Positions 52,956 to 59,388 of a stretch of DNA of 59,388 nt are shown here, one piece after another. Under the pieces are notes generated by a model. That model was not told the origin of the DNA, made no database searches, and saw only the letters and a list, made by a program, of their open reading frames with translations. The position numbers were made by a program, and so were the translations under genes. Where the stretch lies: NCBI GenBank assembly GCA_937871985.1, contig CALMPB010000250.1:1-59388 (forward strand), written 5' to 3'. Source of the DNA: an uncultured Burkholderiaceae bacterium. GTDB lineage: Bacteria > Pseudomonadota > Gammaproteobacteria > Burkholderiales > Burkholderiaceae. Each line of letters opens with the position of its first letter. Within the stretch, counting starts at the first letter, position 1.

Positions 52956-53816
52956 TCAGGCGGCGGCGCGAACCTTGACGGTCAACGAACCGAGGCGTTC
53001 TATCGAGGCATGCATGACGTCGCCCGGAACCAGCGGGCCCACCCCTTCCGGCGTGCCGGTGATGATGACGTCGCCGGGCTGCAGGGTATAGAAGGACGAT
53101 GCGAATTCAATGAGTTCGGGCACGCCCAGGATCAGGTCGGCGGTATTGGATTTTTGGCGCTGCTCGTCGTTGACTTTCAGGGAAAGCGCCAGGTTCGAGG
53201 CGTCGGGCAGTTCGTCGGCCGTGACCAGCCACGGGCCAAGCACCGTGTAGCTGTCGGGCGATTTGCGCAGGCTGCGCTCTTCGGGGCCGCGGATGGTGAT
53301 GTCCAGGCCTATGCAGTAGCCGGCCACGTGTTTCAGCGCGTCTTCGCGGCGAATGTTGTTGCCTTGCTTGCCGATGACCACGGCCAGTTCGACTTCGTGG
53401 TCATTGCGCCGGTCCAGCTTGCGCAGGGCCACGCCGGCATGCTCGCCCACCAGCGAGCTTGGGGCCTTGAGGAACAGGCCGGCGCGCTGGATGTGGTTGA
53501 TCTGGTTGTCGTGGTGCAGGTTGCGGTCGTCCAGGACTTCCTGCAAGTGCTTGACGTAGTTGACCGGCGCCGCGATGATCTTGCCGGGATTGGCGACGGG
53601 CGACAGCAACTGGGCTTGATCCAGCGGCAGCGTGGGGGCCTGATCCTTGATGGCCTCGATGCGTGCGCGAACCTTGTCCAGGTCGGCGATAAGAGGATCG
53701 TGGCCGGGCAGGGGATAGCGGTGAGCCGGCAGCACGTCCAGGGCGCCGCTGACGTCCCGGATGTGGGAACCTTCGACGAGGCCGAGTTGATTGTTGCCGA
53801 ATCTGCAGATTTTCAT
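52956..53816 (-). CDS. Fumarylacetoacetate-hydrolase family protein, probable fumarylpyruvate hydrolase
   Basis: A 286-residue FAH-fold enzyme. Seen: 'PGKIIAAPVNYVKHLQEV', 'LFLKAPSSLVGEHAGV', the metal-binding acidic residue in 'NDHEVELAVVIG', 'YCIGLDITIRGPEE' and 'PGDVIITGTPEGVGPL'. It would hydrolyse fumarylpyruvate (or maleylpyruvate) to pyruvate and fumarate (or maleate). I start at the ATG 53816 ('MKICRFGNNQ'), since the 50 upstream in-frame residues are Pro/Arg-rich and unlike the family. First gene of the FAH-GDO-LysR-hydroxylase set. Confidence 0.88.
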   Translation of the reverse strand: MKICRFGNNQLGLVEGSHIRDVSGALDVLPAHRYPLPGHDPLIADLDKVRARIEAIKDQAPTLPLDQAQLLSPVANPGKIIAAPVNYVKHLQEVLDDRNLHHDNQINHIQRAGLFLKAPSSLVGEHAGVALRKLDRRNDHEVELAVVIGKQGNNIRREDALKHVAGYCIGLDITIRGPEERSLRKSPDSYTVLGPWLVTADELPDASNLALSLKVNDEQRQKSNTADLILGVPELIEFASSFYTLQPGDVIITGTPEGVGPLVPGDVMHASIERLGSLTVKVRAAA

Positions 53817-53988
53817 GGTGGAGCTCCGAATGCGGGGCCGCGGTCTTGGGCGGCGATTTTGGGGTAATGGATTGGATGCGCGCCGGCCAAGCCTCCTGAC
53901 GCCGTCAGGCCTTGATTCGGGCTTGGGTGAAGCGCGGGCGATGAAGCAAGTATAGGAAGGGCTCAACTATCAGTCTAGACATCATGTA

Positions 53989-54003
53989 TGATAATTATTA
54001 TCA
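53989..54003. promoter_or_regulatory. TGATAAT-T-ATTATCA palindrome upstream of the second LysR gene
   Basis: Perfect 7-bp arms (53989-53995, 53997-54003) in a strongly AT-rich stretch 31 bp before the LysR start. A second small dyad, ATCAT-GT-ATGAT, lies at 53981-53992. In the divergent gap between the FAH and LysR genes, the usual place for LysR autoregulation. Confidence 0.6.
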
Positions 54004-54034
54004 ATAATTTTGATTTTTATCGTATGAGTGGGGC

Positions 54035-54934
54035 ATGGACAACATCGACCTGAAGCTGCTGGCCGTTTTCGACGGCATCTACAAGACGGGCAATATTTCG
54101 CTGGCCGCCGAATCGCTGGGCATAGGCCAGCCCGCGGTCAGCATGAGCCTGCGCAGGCTGCGCGAGCACTTCAACGATCCGCTGTTCGTGCGCACTTCCG
54201 GCGGCATGGCGCCCACCTCGCTGGCCGAGGACCTGAAGCCGTATGTGGCGCAAACATTGGCCCTGCTGCATACCACGCTGGACTACCGGGCGCGGTTCGA
54301 CCCGGCCACTTCCGAGCGCACGTTCCGCGTCTGCATGAGCGATATCGGCCAGGTGACGGCGCTGCCCGCCTTGCTGGAAGTCATCAAGCGCGATGCGCCA
54401 TCCATCCGGATCGAAATCACGCCGGTTTCCGAACACACGCCCAAATTGCTGGAGTCCGGCGAGGTGGACCTGGCCGTGGGCTTCATGACCAAACTGGATG
54501 CCGGCTTCTACCAGCAAAAGTTGTTGGACGAGCGCTTCGTCTGCATTGCGCGCGCGGGGCATGCCCGCATCGGCAGGACGCTCAGCCTGCGCCAGTTCCA
54601 GGAAGAGCTGCATATGGTGGTGAGCTCGTCGGGAACCAGCGACGAGCTTATCGACCGGATGCTCCAGACGCACAATATCCAGCGCACCGTGGCCGTGCGC
54701 GTGCCGAATTTCGCAGGCGTCACCGCCAATATCGAGAACACGGACTACCTGGTCATCGTGCCGGAGCGCCTGGGGATGTTCCTGCAGAAAGGATGGGACA
54801 TCAAGGTGCTTCCCCTGCCGTTCGAGGCGGTGAGCTATCAAGTCATGCAGCATTGGCACGAACGCCATGCCCGCGAGCCCGGCAACCGCTGGCTGCGCAC
54901 CGTCATGGCTGGGATCTTTCAGCAGCCGTCATAA
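54035..54934 (+). CDS. LysR-family regulator (NahR-like), second of two
   Basis: A 299-residue regulator similar along its whole length to the LysR at 50873-51769: 'DLKLLAVFDGIYKTGNISLA', 'GIGQPAVSMSLRRLREHFND', 'PLFVRTSGGMAPTS' and 'TFRVCMSDIGQVTALPALLE'. The NahR-like effector region includes 'VDLAVGFMTKLDAGFYQQKL'. It is divergent from the FAH-gentisate dioxygenase set with a palindrome in between, the classical arrangement for controlling that set. It is followed by an MFS gene on the same strand. Confidence 0.91.
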   Translation: MDNIDLKLLAVFDGIYKTGNISLAAESLGIGQPAVSMSLRRLREHFNDPLFVRTSGGMAPTSLAEDLKPYVAQTLALLHTTLDYRARFDPATSERTFRVCMSDIGQVTALPALLEVIKRDAPSIRIEITPVSEHTPKLLESGEVDLAVGFMTKLDAGFYQQKLLDERFVCIARAGHARIGRTLSLRQFQEELHMVVSSSGTSDELIDRMLQTHNIQRTVAVRVPNFAGVTANIENTDYLVIVPERLGMFLQKGWDIKVLPLPFEAVSYQVMQHWHERHAREPGNRWLRTVMAGIFQQPS

Positions 54935-54949
54935 GTGGATGGTTATGTC

Positions 54950-54980
54950 CCGCCGGTAAAAAGTCATTGGCGGTATTTTT
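54950..54980 (+). terminator. Weak intrinsic terminator after the second LysR gene
   Basis: CCGCC (54950-54954) and GGCGG (54969-54973) followed by TATTTTT. The stem is only five pairs. Confidence 0.4.
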
Positions 54981-55094
54981 CGGGGTTCTTCAAAATGTGC
55001 CGACACAATGCGTGTTGGCATAGGTAAAAAAATTGGCCCTTATCATCGCCGTGCGGCAACGGCGGGCGGCCATGCACAATAAACGGACCCTGGA

Positions 55095-56444
55095 GTGGAC
55101 AAGGTGAAATTCGTATTCAGAAAGTACGCGGTAGTGGCCCTGCTGTTTGTATTCATGGTGGTGAACTTCGCCGACAAGGCGGTTCTGGGTATTGTCGGTG
55201 TTCCTTTGATGAAGGACGTGGGCATTACTCCGCAGGAGTTCGGCTACATCGCCAGCTCGTTCTTCCTGCTGTACTCGATTTCGGGCATTGCATTCGGCTT
55301 CATGGCCAATCGCGTCAAATCGAAATACATTCTGCTGGGCCTGGCCGCCGTCTGGGCGCTGACCCAGTTTCCAGTGGTGTTTTGGCCGACGGTGCCGATT
55401 CTCGTCATGTCGCGCATGCTGCTGGGCGCGGCGGAAGGGCCCGCCTACCCCGTCGCGGTGCACGCCGTCTATAAATGGTTCCCCAACGACCGGCGTACGC
55501 TGCCGACGGCCGTGCTGTCGCAGGGGGCGCCGGTGGGGGTGATCATCGCGGCGCCTCTGCTGGCTCATCTGATCGCCCGCTATTCCTGGCATGCGGCGTT
55601 CATTGCCTGCGGCGTGCTGGGGCTGGCCTGGTGCGTGTTGTGGGCCTTCATCGGCAAAGAAGGCGGGCATGGCGAGCCGGCCGTCCAGCCGGCCGGCTCC
55701 GTGGTCGAGGGCTCCGACGAGGATGGCCCGCGTGTCCCGTATTCGCGCTTGCTTCTGGATCCGTCCCTGATCGGAACCGTGCTTGCGACTTTCGCCGCGT
55801 TCTGGATATTGACCGTGGGCCTGACCTGGCTGCCGCCCTATCTGGAGCAAGGGCTGGGCTATGTCACGGTGGACATGGGATGGCTGATCGCCGTGATCGT
55901 GGGCGCCAACATTCCCTTCCAGCTCGGCGGCTCGTGGCTCTCGCAGCATCTGCTCGTCAAGAAGGGCGTGCCGTCCCGCTTGTCCCGCGCCGTGCTCATG
56001 AGCGGCCTGATTGCGCTGGGCGGCGTCAGCCTTTTCGCGGCCATGCTGCTGGAGCTCGGGCCGGTCGCAAAAATCGTGTTCCTTGCCATAGGCTGCGCTT
56101 TGCCCAACATCGTGTTTTGCATCGGGCCGGCCATTATCGGCGAGTTCGCGCCGCTTCGGCAGCGCGCCGGCCTGCTGGCCATCAACAGCTCCGTGGGCAC
56201 GACGGCGGGGTTGATCGCGCCTACGGTGACGGGGTGGTTTGTCGGCGCAGCGGGCAAGGCGAATATTGCCGCAGGCTACGCAAACAGCTATATGTTCGCC
56301 GGTGCGCTTCTCGTTGTGTTCGGTTTGCTGGGCTGCCTGATCATTCACCCGGCGCGAAGCGCGGCAAGGATTCGCCGCTTGTCCCAAGGCGGGCAGGGCG
56401 GCCCGATCGGAGCGCGCCCAACCTTGCCACGCGTCACGATGTAG
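55095..56444 (+). CDS. MFS transporter, anion:cation symporter-like
   Basis: A 449-residue major facilitator with 12 predicted membrane segments. N-terminal 'VVALLFVFMVVNFADKAVLG' with Asp in TM1, the loop 2-3 region 'GFMANRVKSKYILLG' and 'MLLGAAEGPAYPVAVHAVYK' recall the ACS family that includes hexuronate, phthalate and other organic-acid carriers. A basic C-terminal tail follows. Start is uncertain: GTG 55095 or GTG 55104, the latter with a GGAG RBS at 8 bases. Adjacent to the gentisate genes, so an aromatic-acid importer is a reasonable guess. Convergent with ppc. Confidence 0.85.
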   Translation: MDKVKFVFRKYAVVALLFVFMVVNFADKAVLGIVGVPLMKDVGITPQEFGYIASSFFLLYSISGIAFGFMANRVKSKYILLGLAAVWALTQFPVVFWPTVPILVMSRMLLGAAEGPAYPVAVHAVYKWFPNDRRTLPTAVLSQGAPVGVIIAAPLLAHLIARYSWHAAFIACGVLGLAWCVLWAFIGKEGGHGEPAVQPAGSVVEGSDEDGPRVPYSRLLLDPSLIGTVLATFAAFWILTVGLTWLPPYLEQGLGYVTVDMGWLIAVIVGANIPFQLGGSWLSQHLLVKKGVPSRLSRAVLMSGLIALGGVSLFAAMLLELGPVAKIVFLAIGCALPNIVFCIGPAIIGEFAPLRQRAGLLAINSSVGTTAGLIAPTVTGWFVGAAGKANIAAGYANSYMFAGALLVVFGLLGCLIIHPARSAARIRRLSQGGQGGPIGARPTLPRVTM

Positions 56445-56476
56445 GCGCGTGGGCGGAAGAAGCCGTCCTGGCGCCC

Positions 56477-56495
56477 GGCGGGCCAGCAGCCCGCC
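56477..56495. terminator. GC-rich hairpin between convergent MFS and ppc genes
   Basis: GGCGGGC (56477-56483) and GCCCGCC (56489-56495) with a five-base loop. There is no T-run, so terminator function is only possible. Confidence 0.4.
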
Positions 56496-56515
56496 AGAGC
56501 CGCTCGATTCCGACT

Positions 56516-59377
56516 TCAGCCCGAGTTGCGCAGCCCGGCGGCGATGCCGTTGATCGTCATGTGTATGGCCCGCTGGATCTGGCTTTCCTTGTCGTCGCGG
56601 CGCGGCGCTTTTTCTCCTGCCTGCCGATGGCGCTTCAATAGCTCGACCTGCAGGTGGTTGAGCGGGTCGATGTAGGCGAAGCGTTCGCTCAAGGCATTGG
56701 CCAGCAGGGGGTCTTCGGCCAGCAGTTCGCGCTGGGCGACCCGCGTGAACATTTCCCTGGTCAGCATGAATTCGGCTTCGATGCGCCCGAACACATGGTT
56801 GCGCAGGGCGGCGTCGGGCACCAGGCCGGCGTATTGTCGGGCGATGCCCAGGTCGGTCTTGGCCAGCACCTGCTCCATGTTCGACAGCAGCGTCCTGAAG
56901 AAGGGCCAGTCGCGCGCCATTTTCCTCAGCAGGGCCAGGCGTGCTCCGGTTGTCGCCGGCCCGTTCTCGTGGCCGTGTTCGACGTAGTGGTACAAAGCGG
57001 TTCCCATGCCGTACCAGCCGGTCAGCAACAGGCGGCACTGCGCCCATGAAAACCCCCATGGAATGGCGCGCAGGTCCTCGATTTTCTGGCTGGCTTTGCG
57101 CGACGAGGGCCGCGAGCCGATGTTCAGCCCGGCGATTTCGAGAATGGGCGTGGAGGCGAAGAAGTAATCGTTGAAGCCCGGCGTGGCGTAGACCAGATCG
57201 CGATAGGCTTGCTGGGCCGTGGCCGACATGAAGTCCAGGGCCGAGCCGAACCGGGCCATGTTCTCGTCTTCGGTTTGCGCCGCCGCGAGCTTGGGCGCCA
57301 GGCTGGCCTCGAGCGTCGCCGCGACGAACATTTCCAGGTGATAGCGCCCGACCTCGGCGTTCTTGTATTTGGCCTGTATGACTTCGCCTTGTTCGGTCAG
57401 CCGTATCTGGCCGTTGACGGTGCCTGGCGGCTGGGCAAGAATGGCGTCGAAGCTCGATCCGCCGCCGCGGCCCACCGATCCGCCGCGGCCATGGAACAGC
57501 CGCAGGCGAGTCTTGCGTTTCAGGAATACCTGGACCAATTGGCGTTCGGCCTGGTAAAGCGACCAGTTCGAAGTCAGATAGCCGCCGTCCTTGTTGCTGT
57601 CGGAATACCCCAGCATGACTTCCTGCACGCCGTCTTGCGCGTGGCGCACGCGGGCCTTGACTTCGGGCAGATCCAGCCACTGCGCCATGATGCCGGCGCT
57701 GCGCTCCAGGTCGGGTATGGTTTCGAACAGGGGAACCACCATCAGCCCGCCTTCGCCGCTGTCCGAGGCCTGGTTCCAGGCCGGCGCGATGAGCCCCGTT
57801 TCCTGCTGCAGCACCAGCACCTCGAGCAGGTCGCTGAGCGTCTCGGTATGCGATACGATGGCCTGCTTGATGGCCATGTCGCCGTATTTTTTGCGGCACG
57901 CCGCCGCCATGCGCAAGATGGCCAGCTCTTTTTCGGTTTCGGCCGAATAGGACATCCATGGCGACACCAGGGGCCTGGCCTGGCGGATTTCGCTGCGCAG
58001 CAGGCTGATGCGTTCCTCTTCGGACAGGGCGGCGTAGTCGACGACCTTGTTGTTGCGCATGACGCCGGCCGCTTTGAACAGCTCGGTCAGCACGCGTTCG
58101 TGGACGTCCGAGCTCTGGCGCAGATCGACCGTGGCCAGATGGAAGCCGAATACGCTGGCCGCCTGGCGCAGGCTGGCAAGCCGCAGCGGCGCGATGAGCG
58201 AGCCATGATGCTTGTCGAGCGAGTCGAGCACGATTTGCAGGTCGTGCTCGAACTCCTGGGGATCCGCGTAGGGGGAGGCGTCGTAGGTCGGCCAAAGCGC
58301 CTGCGAGTGGCCGGTCAGCGCGACGGACGTGGCGGCCAGCCGGGCATAGATATGAATGAAGGCGCGGCGGTACGGCTCGTCCAGACGGTGAGGGGAGGGA
58401 TCCTGGCTTTCCTGGGCAAGCTCCCGCAGCGCGGGGCTTACCGAACTGAGCGACTGGGAGATGGACACCTCGGTTCCCAGTTGCTTGGTTTCGTGCAGGT
58501 AGTGGCGCAGCACCAGGGTGGACTGGCGCAGCAGCGCTTGTTCCAGAGTCGCCGCATTGACGTTGGGATTGCCGTCCCGATCGCCGCCTATCCAGTTTCC
58601 CATGCGCAGGAATGGCGGCAGCGGTTCGTCGTCCTCGTCGAAAATGCTGCGGGCCGGGCCTTGCAGTTGATTCGACAGCTCCTGGTAGAGCCGTGGAATG
58701 GCGGTCAGGAAGGTGCTGGTGTAGTAGGTAAGCGCATTGTCGATTTCGTCGATGACCGTCAGCCTTTGCTGGCGCAGCATGCGCGTTTGCCACAGCATGG
58801 CGACCAGGCCCGTCAGCCGCTTCTGCAGCGCGTGCCTTTCCGAAGGCGTCAGGGTGTCCTGTTCGTGAGCCAGCAGGGCGGCGATTTCGCGGTGCAGATC
58901 CAGGGTGCTTTTGCGCTGGACTTCGGTAGGGTGCGCGGTCAGCACCGGCACGATGCAGGCGCTTTCCAGATAGCGCCGGATCTTGTGTCCGCCGATGCCC
59001 TGCGCCTTCAGAAACGTCAGGGCATGCTGCAGGCTGCCGTGCGAGGGCTCGCCGCTGGTCAGCTCGTGCTTTCGCTGGCGCCGGTTCTGGTCGCGGTCTT
59101 CGGCGATATTGGACAATTGCAGGAAATAGCTGAACGCCCGGGCAACCGAGTTGGCCTTGTGGCTGGCCAGCCGCACGATTTGCCGCTCCAGGATTTTTCC
59201 CGATGCCGCATCCCCCTCGCGGCGAAACTTCACCGCCGCCTGCCGAAGCTTTTCGATGATCTCGTAGACGGCCTTGCCGTCGCATTCCTTGATGACTTCG
59301 CCCAAGGTTTTGCCAAGCAGGCGGATATCGTTGCGCAGGGAAGAGGGCGCCGCGGCGCCGGGTGCTGGGTGATCCAC
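56516..59377 (-). CDS. ppc: Phosphoenolpyruvate carboxylase
   Basis: A 953-residue PEP carboxylase making oxaloacetate from PEP and bicarbonate. Catalytic landmarks: His149 in '[15 protein letters not shown]', '[17 protein letters not shown]', the Gly-rich '[15 protein letters not shown]' and the C-terminal 'GLRNSG' (usual MRNTG). The start is GTG at 59377 with AGGAG five bases upstream, right at the window edge, so the gene is complete. It is convergent with the MFS gene. Anaplerotic role; the product joins the C4 pool that aromatic breakdown also feeds. Confidence 0.97.
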   Translation of the reverse strand: MDHPAPGAAAPSSLRNDIRLLGKTLGEVIKECDGKAVYEIIEKLRQAAVKFRREGDAASGKILERQIVRLASHKANSVARAFSYFLQLSNIAEDRDQNRRQRKHELTSGEPSHGSLQHALTFLKAQGIGGHKIRRYLESACIVPVLTAHPTEVQRKSTLDLHREIAALLAHEQDTLTPSERHALQKRLTGLVAMLWQTRMLRQQRLTVIDEIDNALTYYTSTFLTAIPRLYQELSNQLQGPARSIFDEDDEPLPPFLRMGNWIGGDRDGNPNVNAATLEQALLRQSTLVLRHYLHETKQLGTEVSISQSLSSVSPALRELAQESQDPSPHRLDEPYRRAFIHIYARLAATSVALTGHSQALWPTYDASPYADPQEFEHDLQIVLDSLDKHHGSLIAPLRLASLRQAASVFGFHLATVDLRQSSDVHERVLTELFKAAGVMRNNKVVDYAALSEEERISLLRSEIRQARPLVSPWMSYSAETEKELAILRMAAACRKKYGDMAIKQAIVSHTETLSDLLEVLVLQQETGLIAPAWNQASDSGEGGLMVVPLFETIPDLERSAGIMAQWLDLPEVKARVRHAQDGVQEVMLGYSDSNKDGGYLTSNWSLYQAERQLVQVFLKRKTRLRLFHGRGGSVGRGGGSSFDAILAQPPGTVNGQIRLTEQGEVIQAKYKNAEVGRYHLEMFVAATLEASLAPKLAAAQTEDENMARFGSALDFMSATAQQAYRDLVYATPGFNDYFFASTPILEIAGLNIGSRPSSRKASQKIEDLRAIPWGFSWAQCRLLLTGWYGMGTALYHYVEHGHENGPATTGARLALLRKMARDWPFFRTLLSNMEQVLAKTDLGIARQYAGLVPDAALRNHVFGRIEAEFMLTREMFTRVAQRELLAEDPLLANALSERFAYIDPLNHLQVELLKRHRQAGEKAPRRDDKESQIQRAIHMTINGIAAGLRNSG

Positions 59378-59388
59378 GAAGTCTCCTG

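Noticed and set aside
54990..59285. A 1431-codon open frame on the minus strand overlapping the MFS gene and ppc
   Set aside because: It is another frame of ppc and the antisense of the MFS gene: low-complexity Arg/Pro/Gly/Ala/His-rich product, no domain, a by-product of high GC.

Overview
The window reads as a chromosomal segment of a high-GC betaproteobacterium of order Burkholderiales, most likely family Alcaligenaceae (Bordetella/Achromobacter/Pusillimonas relatives). This is inferred from gene content and order (minCDE next to glnS, ruvCAB-purH-fis-dusB, a phasin, a Bpt-type leucyltransferase beside aat) and from protein character. No RNA genes, CRISPR arrays or insertion sequences were recognised.

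Layout. 1-5.6 kb: end of an EttA-type ABC-F gene, a glycine-zipper lipoprotein, minE/minD/minC and glnS. 5.7-8.1 kb: a CydA/CydB-like pair whose CydA lacks all haem ligands in a gap-free hand alignment. 8.2-13.6 kb: an EnvZ/OmpR-type two-component system, a ClcB-type chloride channel with C-terminal CBS domains, and a small usher-like outer-membrane barrel. 13.8-25.2 kb: conserved core (recQ, ruvBAC, purH, fis, dusB, a UbiH-family hydroxylase, a TM2-like protein, CtaG, a BepA-like M48 protease).

25.3-31.9 kb is an accessory block with lower GC by eye: a GntR regulator, then an apparent operon of an ornithine-cyclodeaminase-family enzyme, a complete ABC importer with two different permeases, and a LigF-like GST. 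A good sigma-70 promoter with an overlapping palindrome precedes the operon. 32-45.3 kb returns to core genes (yheT, zinc-finger protein, ilvE, azlCD, rhlE, thioredoxin-like protein, EI24 protein, molybdopterin-binding-domain protein, IclR regulator, phasin, pyrD, bpt, aat, NUDIX). The phasin promoter is bracketed by two palindromes, one of them a 29-bp near-perfect dyad.

45.4-56.4 kb looks like an aromatic-catabolism region: a 48-codon ORF, an orphan Leu/Ile/Val-type binding protein, a second LigF-like GST paired with a Rieske oxygenase, a 3-hydroxybenzoate 6-hydroxylase-like FAD enzyme, gentisate 1,2-dioxygenase, a fumarylpyruvate-hydrolase-type FAH protein, two NahR-like LysR regulators and an MFS transporter. 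A plausible flow is methoxy- or ether-substituted aromatic -> 3-hydroxybenzoate -> gentisate -> maleylpyruvate -> pyruvate plus a C4 acid. No classical maleylpyruvate isomerase or Rieske reductase is present here. 56.5-59.4 kb holds ppc.

The most unusual items are the haem-ligand-free CydAB-like complex, an ~85-bp dispersed repeat that acts as a ready-made terminator behind two unrelated genes, the phasin operator pair, the usher-like mini-barrel and the two GST-containing accessory loci.
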